DNA from: Pseudomonadota bacterium | GTDB lineage: Bacteria > Pseudomonadota > Gammaproteobacteria > Steroidobacterales > Steroidobacteraceae | Direction of reading: 5' to 3' | DNA length: 64,000 bases | Assembly (NCBI GenBank): GCA_021816775.1 | Contig: JAKAXA010000015.1 | Location: 18,002 to 82,001, forward strand | Shown: piece after piece, positions 54,091-63,290 of the stretch | Position numbering within the stretch: position 1 is the first letter of the stretch | How the letters are laid out: every line of letters starts with the position of its first letter | Notes under the pieces: generated by a model | Databases searched by the model: none | Told to the model about the DNA's origin: nothing | The model's input: the letters and a program-made list of their open reading frames with translations, nothing else | Position numbers and translations under genes: made by a program

Positions 54091-54140
54091 GACGCGACCG
54101 TCCGCGTTTCTTTCGCGTATAAAAGCGCCTGGAGGCACGT

Positions 54141-54587
54141 ATGGGACGCCCCAAGTTTCAACCGACCCAAGAGCAACGCGAACTGGTGACGGCACTCGCC
54201 CGCATTGGCACGCGGCAGGACATCATCGCCGGACTGGTGAAGGACTCGCGCGACCGTCCGATCAGCGGCCCGACGCTGCGCCGAGCTTTCCGCGCGGAAC
54301 TGGATCAGGCGGAAGTCATCGCCAATGCTCGCGTAGCCGCCTCGCTGTACCAGACCGCCACCGACCCGCGCGGCGGCATGAAAGCCACCGTTGCGGCGAT
54401 TTTCTGGTGCAAAACCCGGCTCGGCTGGCGCGAGACGCAAAACCTCGACGTGCGCACCGAGCACACTTTGAACGTCGCAGAGGTCGACGCCCGACTGGAT
54501 CGAGCGTTTGGTTGCCGCTCGCTGGCCGATGCGGAGCTTCAGCGGATTGCCTTCGACGGCAGCCTACCGACCGACAAGAAGAACTGA
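54141..54587 (+). CDS. HTH protein resembling phage small terminase
   Basis: MGRPKFQPTQEQRELVTALARIGTRQDIIAGLV...SGPTLRRAFRAELDQ...; HTH plus terminase-small-like layout; similarity by eye only. Confidence 0.5.
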   Translation: MGRPKFQPTQEQRELVTALARIGTRQDIIAGLVKDSRDRPISGPTLRRAFRAELDQAEVIANARVAASLYQTATDPRGGMKATVAAIFWCKTRLGWRETQNLDVRTEHTLNVAEVDARLDRAFGCRSLADAELQRIAFDGSLPTDKKN

Positions 54588-54752
54588 GCCGCCCGCTCGA
54601 GCACGATCCCGCACCTCAGCGTGGGGACTGTGCGGCACGCTCGAGCATCGGCGCACTGCAATTTCCGAGGATCGCGTGCACCGGGCAGCGCGGCATGGCG
54701 CGGCAGAATCCCGCACCGGCTGCGGGCTGATCGGCACCATCCTGGGCACGGC

Positions 54753-54773
54753 CTTTTCCCCATACGTTCCCCA
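54753..54773. repeat. 21-bp repeat near right end of element
   Basis: cttttccccatacgttcccca, identical to 48543-48563. Confidence 0.85.
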
Positions 54774-54819
54774 TGGACGCTCAGAACGCTGCGAGTCGTC
54801 CATAAGGCATTGATTTTAT

Positions 54820-54895
54820 TGGCGTCCCCAAGGGGATTCGAACCCCTGTTACCGCCGTGAAAGGGCGATGTCCTGGGCCTCTAGACGATGGGGAC
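54820..54895 (-). tRNA. tRNA-Glu (UUC)
   Basis: Reverse strand GTCCCCATCGTCTAGAGGCCCAGGACATCGCCCTTTCACGGCGGTAACAGGGGTTCGAATCCCCTTGGGGACGCCA; complete cloverleaf, anticodon TTC. Confidence 0.97.
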
Positions 54896-55164
54896 CCGGC
54901 CGCGAGAGAGCTTCGCAGGGAGCAGCCTGTGCTGCCCCTGCGGCGCGGGACGGCAAGATTACACGCTCGTCGGCTGGTGAACAATGCTTCGCTCGGCCCT
55001 CAGGCGCACATGTGCCCGCGCCCGAGCGCTCTCGCGGACTTCAGCGGGCGCGCCACTACAGACGACGGGAGTTCGAGGCGCTCGTAGAACCACCTCGAGG
55101 CGAGCCTGAAGGCGCTGGCCAGTCCTCGAACTGCAGCCGTTCCCGCACCTCCCGGCCGGCCGCC

Positions 55165-55683
55165 TCACTGCTCAGAGGGGCGAGCGGCGGTAGCCGGCAC
55201 ATCGGCGCCGAGCCGTGCTGCTCGGCCGCGACTCGCCACGAACGCGATGATCAACCCGAAAACGAACATCGCACTGAGGTTTTCGGCGGCTTTCAGCAGG
55301 TGAATGTGAGTCACGACATATTTGAACGTGACGGGCGCCGCGGAGAACGGCACAACGACGAAGTTCATGACGAGGAAAATCACGACGCCGGACCAGAGGC
55401 CGCCCTGCACCCACTTGCTCCTCAGCGACGGCAGCCGCGCCGTCACCATGAAATAGATTGCCGCAATGAGCACGGACATTGCCCATTGCAACATCAGTCC
55501 CAGCCACGCCGCTCCGACACCCCCGCTGAGAGCGGCCTTGCCGAGAACGCCGGTGGCAATGAATTGCAGTATGACCACGGGGCTCAGAGCGTTGATCAAA
55601 CTCGCCGCCCCGATGTCCAGGGTTCCGGCGACGAGACCGCCCACGAGTATCGGGCGCAGCGAGGAAGAACCGATGGTATTCAT
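55165..55683 (-). CDS. hypothetical membrane protein
   Basis: 172-aa ORF with ~4 hydrophobic segments. Confidence 0.65.
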   Translation of the reverse strand: MNTIGSSSLRPILVGGLVAGTLDIGAASLINALSPVVILQFIATGVLGKAALSGGVGAAWLGLMLQWAMSVLIAAIYFMVTARLPSLRSKWVQGGLWSGVVIFLVMNFVVVPFSAAPVTFKYVVTHIHLLKAAENLSAMFVFGLIIAFVASRGRAARLGADVPATAARPSEQ

Positions 55684-56360
55684 CTGTGGCCCCCTTTCTC
55701 GTTGGTACCAGCGGGCCCCATCCCACCATCACGCCAGTGGGCCCGTTCCCGCCTGACACAATCGCTTAACATCATGCCATCGTGCGACCTCCCTGTCTAA
55801 CAGCGCTCAGATCCAGTCGCTCCGAGCACGTACCCTCTCGCAGCGCAAACGCACAGGACGGCGCCACCGGCTCATGACGGACCCGGACTCTGCGCCGCAC
55901 GACGGATTCATCAACTCCTCGACGTGACTCGTTCGCCGTTCGCGCTAACCGCCAGTACCGAGCCACCTGTCAGCGCCCCATCGGACCGTTGGCACCCCTG
56001 CAACCGGCCGGCTGGGCGGCGCATTCGGTGACATAGAGGCCCGAACCAGGACATGACTCGGCCGCGACTCCGATGCGTTGGCCCGCCGGAATCCCTCACG
56101 TGACGAGGAACGGCGCGCGCGCTGGCCGCGGAATCCGATCTTAGGGGCATGATGACCGATCTTGAGGCGACCGCAGTCCGCCGCCGGCTGGTTGACGTAG
56201 TCCGCGGGACGCCCGCGGAGCAGCTCGAGATCCTACCTTACGTTGATATTCAGGTGTCACCAACGGTGCGGATTGTCCCGAAAGTATGGGCATCGGAGCC
56301 CCTCGACGATGGCGGCGGGCCGACGGTGACAGATGGTGCGGTTCCGCCGTGGGCGCGTCG

Positions 56361-57129
56361 TCAGTCTGAGCGCTCACGAGTGGTCGGGACACGATAGCTG
56401 GCGATGGCCGCGACCACGACTCTCGTGAGTTCCGCCCCACCTTCGTGTCCGCTCTCCTCGACGATGACGAGACTGCTGCCAGGCCAGGCTGCGGACAGCT
56501 CCCGAGGTTAGTCAGATCCAGGCGCCCCTGGACGAGGGTGCCAGGTATGTCCGCGAGCCTCTGTGCGTTTCGCAGCAGCTGGCCTTCCTCGAGCCAGGAA
56601 GCGTTCGACCAGTAATGAGTCACTAGCCGGGCGAATGCCATGCGAAACTGGGGGCTGTCATACCTCGGATGGGGGCCGCGAGCGGTAGGGAGCATGGCGC
56701 TCTCCCAATCACACCAAGCTCGTGCGGCTTGCTCACGTACGTTAGCATCGGGGTGGAACAGCAGAGGGTTGTAGGCGGCGGCCAGGTCCCCATCCCGTTC
56801 CGCGGGCGGAACCATGTCACGAAAGCGTGCCCATGCCTCGGAAAAGAGCCGACCGAGTCCGCGAGTCATCAGCTCCGTCTCGACGCGCCGCCCCGAACCC
56901 ACGCCAGCCAGCATCATCTCGGAGACTCGCTCCGGATGCTGTTCGGCATAGGCCAGGGCGAGTACTGAGCCCCAAGAGCAGCCCCGTACCAGCCATCGTT
57001 CGATACCGAGAGCCGTTCTCAGGCGCTCGATGTCGGCAATCAGGTGCGCTGTGGTGTTCGTGGAGAGATCTGCCTCCGGGATGCTGGCGTGAGGCGTGCT
57101 ACGTCCGCAGCCTCGTTGATCAAACAGAA
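56361..57129 (-). pseudogene. proline iminopeptidase fragment (N-terminus removed by IS; internal frameshift/deletion)
   Basis: LFDQRGCGRSTPHASIPEADLSTNTTAHLIADIERLRTALGIERWLVRGCSWGSVLALAYAEQHPERVSEMMLAG...GRLDLTN, then another frame RELSAAWPGSSLVIVEESGHEGGAELTRVVVAAIASYRV. Confidence 0.9.
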
Positions 57130-57152
57130 GGCTCTGTCGAAAATTGAGTGGG

Positions 57153-58385
57153 TTACGCGGCCACGTAAGGGTTGATCCGGGAGAAGTCGAGCTTTCCTGC
57201 GATCAGGAAGATGACGGTTCGGATCGTGCTGAAGCGGCCGTATCCACGGGCCTTGCGCTTGGCGGCCTGGAAGAGACCGTTGATCGCCTCCAGGAACCCA
57301 TTGGTTTGCCACGAGGTGACCCAGGAGAGGATGCCCTCGAAGTGGTTGCGGATCATCTCGGCGACCTTCTTCATCGGCTCGACCTTCGAGCGCTGCACGT
57401 TCGCGCACCAGCGGTTGAGCATCGTGCGCACGACGTTCGGCTGCTTGCGGGAGAGAATCTCGCGCAGCTGCTGGCGGTACTGCCAGGCACGCGCGGTTCG
57501 TTTGGTGGTCATGTGCGCGAGGAGCGCATCCAGATCGTTGCGCTGCGCGCCGGTGAGCTTGCTGCGGTCTTTCAGCAATACCCAGCGCATGCCCTTGAGG
57601 TCGGGGTCTGTTTTCTGCTCCCTGCGGCGCATCTCACTGATGGCCGTCGAGACACGAGAGATCACGTGGAACTTGTCGAAGGTGATCTGAGCGTTCGGTA
57701 GGTGATCGGTGACGCCGCGGATGAAGGCCGGCCACATATCGATGCTGACCGACTCGATTTGGCTCGGCCGGCCATGATGGGCGCGCAGGTTCGCCGCGAA
57801 GGCCTCCACAGTTGCCGCTTCGTTCCCGTCGGCGACGAAGATTACCCGGCCACGCTCCTCGTCGGCGAAGAGGCTGACGTACTCGTGCCCCTTGGCCTTG
57901 GAGGTCTCGTCGATCGCCATGCGGTGCACCTCGGCAAGACTCTGCACGCTGACCGTTTCGTTTACGTATCGCTCGCACCAGGACATGACGCGATGGACGG
58001 ACAGACCCGTGATTCGCGCCACTCCTGTGAAGGTCATCTCTCGCGCCAGCAGCAGCACAAAAGCCTCAAACAGCAGCGTGAAGCCGGAAAGCTTCCCGGC
58101 CCACGGCGGACTGATCTGCCGCACCGAGCCGTCAGGCAGGTTCACCCGCGGGACCTGCACCTCGAGCAGGCACTCGTGCTGGAAGAAGTTCAGATGCCGG
58201 TAGGTTTTGGTCACCGTGTCATGTATCGGATGCTCCCCGGCCTGCCCCGGCACGGAGAAGCGGCTGCCGACCTCGAAGTCGATGCGGATATTCAGCTTCC
58301 TCTGGCTCGGCTCGAAGTTCATCCCGGCTATGAACCAAGGGCTGCTGATGCCGAGCGCTGCATCGAAGATCTTCTCTGTGACCAT
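57153..58385 (-). CDS. ISL3-family transposase
   Basis: DDE transposase: HRMAIDETSKAKGHEYVSLFAD, SIDMWPAFIRGVTDHLPNAQITFDKFHVI, NRWCANVQRS, NGFLEAINGLFQAAKRKARGYGRF. Confidence 0.93.
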   Translation of the reverse strand: MVTEKIFDAALGISSPWFIAGMNFEPSQRKLNIRIDFEVGSRFSVPGQAGEHPIHDTVTKTYRHLNFFQHECLLEVQVPRVNLPDGSVRQISPPWAGKLSGFTLLFEAFVLLLAREMTFTGVARITGLSVHRVMSWCERYVNETVSVQSLAEVHRMAIDETSKAKGHEYVSLFADEERGRVIFVADGNEAATVEAFAANLRAHHGRPSQIESVSIDMWPAFIRGVTDHLPNAQITFDKFHVISRVSTAISEMRRREQKTDPDLKGMRWVLLKDRSKLTGAQRNDLDALLAHMTTKRTARAWQYRQQLREILSRKQPNVVRTMLNRWCANVQRSKVEPMKKVAEMIRNHFEGILSWVTSWQTNGFLEAINGLFQAAKRKARGYGRFSTIRTVIFLIAGKLDFSRINPYVAA

Positions 58386-58579
58386 TCCGACCCTGCCGTC
58401 TACTGCGCGCTGGCATCGTACCGCAGCAGCCGGTGCGCGGTGCCGCCCGGATGGGGTTTCCACTTGGGTCCACAGGCGCTCGCTTCGCTCGCCCGGCCAC
58501 CTCGCCCGGCTGCTCGAGGCATCCCAAACATCCGTGGTACCATCTGACGGCCGAAAACCGCGGCTGCCAGGCGCTCAAC

Positions 58580-59203
58580 ATGGCCGACAACCCTTGGTTG
58601 ACGATCCCTATCGAGGACTACGAGTCGCATATGGCGCTGCCCGAGATCGGGCAGGCTCAGATGCTGGCCGAGGAGCTGGCACGGGCGACCTCGCAAATAT
58701 CCGCGCGTTCGATTGCCCTTGTCGGATGCTCCGGAGGCAACGGCCTGGCGACGCTTCCCACCAGCGCGCGCCGAATCGTCGCGATCGACATCAACCCAGC
58801 ATACGTAGAGACAGTGCGCGTGCGATTCGGGGGTCGCAGTACTGTGCTCGAGCTGTTTGTGGGTGACATTCAGAAAGGCGCGCCGCCGTGCCCACCGGTG
58901 GATCTCGTCTACGCAGGTCTGATTTTCGAGTATGTGGACGTGGCCACGACGATGACGGCCCTACGAGGGCTTTGCACACCGGAGGGGATGATGGTTGCCG
59001 TTATCCAACTTCCAAGCGAGACCGGGCACTTTGTCTCCCAGTCGCCCTTCTCCAGTCTGCAACCGCTACAAAGCTGTGCGCGAACGCGTAGCCGCCAGAA
59101 ACTGGAAGAGCACGCGCGTGTGGTCGGCTTCCGTCTATCCGATGCTCGAAAGATTATGAGTGCCGGTGGCAAGAGTTTCGATGTTCTGTACTTTCGCGGA
59201 TGA
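58580..59203 (+). CDS. class I SAM-dependent methyltransferase-like protein (IS passenger)
   Basis: SIALVGCSGGNGLATLPTSARRIVAIDINPAYVETVRVRF (SAM-binding motif I/II); inside the IS ends. Confidence 0.8.
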   Translation: MADNPWLTIPIEDYESHMALPEIGQAQMLAEELARATSQISARSIALVGCSGGNGLATLPTSARRIVAIDINPAYVETVRVRFGGRSTVLELFVGDIQKGAPPCPPVDLVYAGLIFEYVDVATTMTALRGLCTPEGMMVAVIQLPSETGHFVSQSPFSSLQPLQSCARTRSRQKLEEHARVVGFRLSDARKIMSAGGKSFDVLYFRG

Positions 59204-59402
59204 CCTGAGGGAGGCCCGTCGGCCGGCTGCGGCGGTGTGGGCAACGTGGAAAACCGTGCAACCGAAGCGGCATCACCCACTCAAATCTGAAGAGAGGCAA
59301 AGATGATGCTGCCCCGGGCAGCCGCCCTGCCGCGCCCGAAGCTCCTCCACTCGTCGCGACGGGGGCGCCTGTTCTGCGCGGACTCGGTGCGACTGGTCCG
59401 CA

Positions 59403-60344
59403 TCACCACGTGCGGATGAAACCTGCCGCAGCGCCAATATCGATCTGCGTGCCGATGGCCTGCAGTGCGCCCACCTGCGAGGCAGCATCCAGCGGGATAT
59501 CGCTTTTCAACCACGGGCGGACTCGGCAGTAGCGCTTCTCCGTCAGCATTGTCCTGACCTGGAAATCGGCCACCTCATTGAGGCCGTCCATGAGCATCCG
59601 CACGAAATGAGGCGCCCACTGCGCGAGGCCCCAGTTTTCCCCGCCGCGCAGGCAATACGGATAGAAGCCGGTGCCGATCGAGAGCATCCGGACGGACTCG
59701 AACGGAATGGGCTGCGTCAGGCGAGGATCCTGCGTCTGAGCCAGTGCGCACATGCTCGGGTTGTTCGCAAACACGCCGCCGTCGACGAATCCGTCATAGG
59801 AGGAAAAGTATGTCGGTCCCGCGGAGGTACGCATGGCCACGCGATATGCGTACTCGCCGACATCCGTATCCTTGGGGTCAGCAGTCGGCATGTTGTGAAA
59901 GATCTTGGCCTTCCAGAACCGCTTCGCCCCATCCGGCTGCGAGCGGTCGTTCAGATCGAATGCGGTGATGAGGACATGTGACTTGAGCTCGCCGAGCCTC
60001 AGGGTGGTCCCCAAGGCCGTTTCGCACAGTGCGAGGCGATGTTCGGAATCGTATTTCGGACCAATGACATCGTCGATATCCTTGATTTCATGCCAGAGGC
60101 TGCGGTCGAAGACCGCAGGTCCCCTCGCCAGGTAAAGATCCAGGATATCGCGCGGCCGCATTCCATTTGCCAGGCACAGCGCGGTGAGACCGCCGCTCGA
60201 GGTCCCGGCATACATGGCGATCCCGTTCCGCCAATCGGGCACGACCGCCTCGAGACGCTCCAGGATGACCAGCGGAATGATTCCCCGGATTCCTCCACCG
60301 TCTATCGAAAGGATGCGGTACGACGCAGACTTGTGCGTGGCCAT
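59403..60344 (-). CDS. patatin-like phospholipase
   Basis: ILSIDGGGIRGIIPLVILERLE (DGGGxRG), GTSSGGL (GxSxG nucleophile), FVDGGVFANNP (catalytic Asp). Confidence 0.95.
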   Translation of the reverse strand: MATHKSASYRILSIDGGGIRGIIPLVILERLEAVVPDWRNGIAMYAGTSSGGLTALCLANGMRPRDILDLYLARGPAVFDRSLWHEIKDIDDVIGPKYDSEHRLALCETALGTTLRLGELKSHVLITAFDLNDRSQPDGAKRFWKAKIFHNMPTADPKDTDVGEYAYRVAMRTSAGPTYFSSYDGFVDGGVFANNPSMCALAQTQDPRLTQPIPFESVRMLSIGTGFYPYCLRGGENWGLAQWAPHFVRMLMDGLNEVADFQVRTMLTEKRYCRVRPWLKSDIPLDAASQVGALQAIGTQIDIGAAAGFIRTW

Positions 60345-60946
60345 AGGATCGCCTCCCGACGTTGCTCAGTGCCGAAACGTCCGTGCCCGTTGGACATCAT
60401 CGATCCTGCACCCGTTCAACGCTCGGCCTGCGCTACTCGCCGCCGCTTGAGACGCCTGTCGCACCAGCCCGCCCGTACATGCGTAATCTTGGACCGCAGC
60501 CGCGCCGCTCTACCCAGTGAACGCTCTCCCGACCGAAGATTCCCTGGCGTCGCACCGTCACGTATGCCCATTGCCGGCAAGCGGGGGCAAAAGCGATCTC
60601 GTCCCATGCGGATGCTTGGGCACCCATCGGGCGCCACTGGGTCGCACCCTCAAAGATACCTCCAGGCAGACGGCGGTCGCAGCCAAACTGGGACCCGCCC
60701 CGAGAACGGCGCTCACTCTACGCCCTTGATTACAAGCTGTTCTTATAAAGAAGAACCCGGCCTCGGACGCGAAACGCAGGGAGGGGTGAGCGAGGATTGG
60801 GTGGTGGAGCTGATGGCAAACGGTCTATGGTATTCTCTTGACGCAAATCAATCCGTGGGACGGCTGCATTCGACTCCGGGAGCCGGGGGCTCGCGGCCTG
60901 AGGCGGAACAAGAAAAATGGGGACCGGGATAGAGCAACGCCCCACC

Positions 60947-63190
60947 ATGGCGGCATCCGCCAGCCGCTACCGCGCCTTCATAAGTTACAGCCATGCCGAC
61001 CGCGCCTGGGCTGACTGGCTGCACAAGGCGCTGGAAACCTATCGCGTACCCTCGCGGCTCGTCGGCACTGAGACCGCTGCCGGCGTCATTCCCCGACGCC
61101 TCATCCCGGTATTCCGGGACCGTGACGAGCTCGCCAGCGCCGCCGACCTCGGTGCTCGGGTCATTGATGCCCTGCAGCGCGCCGACAATCTGATCGTCAT
61201 CTGCTCACCGCGCGCGGCTGCGTCGCGCTGGGTCAACGAAGAAGTGCTCGCCTTCAAGCGCCTTGGCGGGCACGGGCGCATCTTCTGCCTGATCGTCGAC
61301 GGCGAGCCCAATGCCAGCGATTTGCCGGGGCACACTTCCGAGGAGTGCTTCGTCCCGGCATTGCGTTATCACATCGGTGCAGATGGCGCGCTCAGCGACC
61401 GGCGCACCGAACCCATCGCCGCCGACGCCCGTCCGGGCAAGGACGGCAAAACCAACGCGAAGCTGAAGCTGATCGCTGGCCTGCTCGACGTCGGTTTCGA
61501 CACGCTCAAGCAGCGCGAGCAGCACCGCCGCATGCGGCGCATGGCCGCGGCTACCGCAGTCGCGTTGGTCGTGACGGTGGTGACAACAGCATTGGCGATC
61601 GATGCGCTCATTGAGCGCCACGCGGCAATCATCGCGCAACAGGCCGCAGTGCGCCGCCAGAAACAGGCGGAGGACCTGGTTCGCTTCATGCTCGGTGACC
61701 TCTACGCCAAGCTGAACCAGGTAGGGCGCCTGGACATCATGCAGGCCGTGGACGACAAGGCAATGGCATATTTCCAGTCTCTGCCCATCGCCGATGTCAC
61801 CGACCGGGCATTGGCGCAGCGGGTCAAGGCGCTGCAAGAGATCGGTGCGACCCGCGAGACCCAAGGTGAGCTGACTGAGGCGTTGGAGTCCTACCGATCC
61901 GCCTCAGTCTTGGCAGCCGAGCTATTGCGACGCGCGCCGACGGACGTAATGCGACAGGCAGAGTACGCCAATAGCCTGACCTGGATCGGGATGGTCTATT
62001 GGTACCAGGGAAAACTGCCTCAGGCCGCGCACAACTTTCGGGCGGCTGGTCGAATCCTGCGCAAAGCCGTTTCGGCACGTCCCACGGACACTCAACTGGT
62101 CCTGCAGCTCACCAGCGCACTCGTCAATACCGGACGCGTGCTGGAAGCGCGCGGGGAGTTCAGTGCAGCCAAACCTTACTACGAAGCGGAGCGCGCCAAC
62201 TTCGCGCGGCTGCGCGCGCGCGAGCCGAGGAATGCAAACTGGCCGCTAGAATTGTCATACGCCGACGACGATCTCGGCAAGCTGGCGATGGAGCAGGGGC
62301 GCCTCGATCGAGCGATACAGTACTATCGCGCCGAGCAGCGTCTCAAGGCGACGTTGGCGGCGCAAGACCCGCATAACCGACGGGTGCAGCAGGGCTTGCT
62401 CATCAGCAATGCCATCCTCGGCCGCACGCTGGGCTGGTGTGGTGATATGGCCGCAGCCCTGCACTTAACGGGGCTGGCCGTCGCCAGCGCTCGGAATCTG
62501 ATGGTGTTCGATCCGAGAGACAAACAATGGGCGGCCTTCTTCGGCCTGTACAGCCAGCAGTTGGGCGGCCTGCTGCGGCAGCATGGCCGGCTCGTTCAGG
62601 GCGCGGTCAACGATGCCAACGCGGTTCGCGTATTGGCCAATTTGGCTGCCGAGGATCCGAACAATACGCTGTGGCAGCTGGATCTTGCGCAGAGCGAACT
62701 GGAATTGTCACGTCTGCGATTGGCGCGCAAGGACACTCACGGAGCCGCTTCTGTTGCCACTACCGCACTGCGCGCGATCGAGCGACAAATTGCGAAGAAT
62801 CCGAGCGATCGCGGCCTGATGCTGCTTGCCGCGCAGGCGGATCTTGTGCTCGGGAGGGTCGCGGCCGGACTGAACAACAGCGCTGCCGCGACGCGGTACT
62901 GGATCCGGGCGCGCGAGACGATCCTTCCGGCGACTCGGTCCGGTGCAGATCCCAGTGTTCTCGCAACCTATGGCGAGGCGCTCTTGCGCCTCGATGAGAT
63001 CGGAATCGCTCGACCGGTGCTGGCCAAGCTGAATGCAATGGGCTACCGCACGCCGGATTTCGTCGCGCTCGTGACCCACAAGCGACTCGATTATCCGGTC
63101 AATAGTGCCTTTCTGCGGCGCATCGCGCAGATCATGCAGTCGCACACCAGAAATCTACCGCAACCGGCAGCCGTTTCGCACTTGCCCTGA
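60947..63190 (+). CDS. TIR-domain protein with central TM and TPR repeats
   Basis: RYRAFISYSHADRAWADWLHKALETYRVP...PVFRDRDELASAADLG...LIVICSPRAAASRWVNEEV (TIR); TM AAATAVALVVTVVTTALAI; C-terminal TPR-like helices. Confidence 0.92.
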   Translation: MAASASRYRAFISYSHADRAWADWLHKALETYRVPSRLVGTETAAGVIPRRLIPVFRDRDELASAADLGARVIDALQRADNLIVICSPRAAASRWVNEEVLAFKRLGGHGRIFCLIVDGEPNASDLPGHTSEECFVPALRYHIGADGALSDRRTEPIAADARPGKDGKTNAKLKLIAGLLDVGFDTLKQREQHRRMRRMAAATAVALVVTVVTTALAIDALIERHAAIIAQQAAVRRQKQAEDLVRFMLGDLYAKLNQVGRLDIMQAVDDKAMAYFQSLPIADVTDRALAQRVKALQEIGATRETQGELTEALESYRSASVLAAELLRRAPTDVMRQAEYANSLTWIGMVYWYQGKLPQAAHNFRAAGRILRKAVSARPTDTQLVLQLTSALVNTGRVLEARGEFSAAKPYYEAERANFARLRAREPRNANWPLELSYADDDLGKLAMEQGRLDRAIQYYRAEQRLKATLAAQDPHNRRVQQGLLISNAILGRTLGWCGDMAAALHLTGLAVASARNLMVFDPRDKQWAAFFGLYSQQLGGLLRQHGRLVQGAVNDANAVRVLANLAAEDPNNTLWQLDLAQSELELSRLRLARKDTHGAASVATTALRAIERQIAKNPSDRGLMLLAAQADLVLGRVAAGLNNSAAATRYWIRARETILPATRSGADPSVLATYGEALLRLDEIGIARPVLAKLNAMGYRTPDFVALVTHKRLDYPVNSAFLRRIAQIMQSHTRNLPQPAAVSHLP

Positions 63191-63290
63191 TTGAGCGCGG
63201 GGCGAGATGACGGCCGACGGGCAGGGAGAGGAGATCGAGGCGCCGCGGCCCGCCCATAGTGCCGCGCATCAAAACAGACGGGTGCAGACC

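Larger units (their letters stand above)
48391..54866. mobile_element. tRNA-Glu-integrated ~6.4 kb satellite-like/integrative element
   Basis: 47-bp att direct repeats, tyrosine integrase at one end, AlpA-like and DUF3987-type proteins, run of small co-directional ORFs. Confidence 0.92.
57130..59298. mobile_element. ISL3-like insertion sequence (~2.17 kb) with passenger methyltransferase
   Basis: Left end ggctctgtcgaaaattgagtgggttacgcgg; right end (minus strand) gcctctcttcagatttgagtgggtgatgccg: about 22 of 31 positions match; transposase stop lies within the left repeat. Confidence 0.75.

Noticed and set aside
58440-58487. Possible right end of the ISL3-like element directly after the transposase (gcgcctgtggacccaagtgg on minus strand)
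   Set aside because: Match to the left terminal repeat is weak (about 9/23 ungapped) compared with the 59275-59298 repeat (about 22/31 over the outer segment).
59403-63190. Canonical CBASS or Thoeris system
   Set aside because: Patatin and TIR effectors are present, but no CD-NTase, ThsA (SIR2/macro) or Cap2/Cap3-like gene can be seen in the window; called as a candidate novel combination instead.
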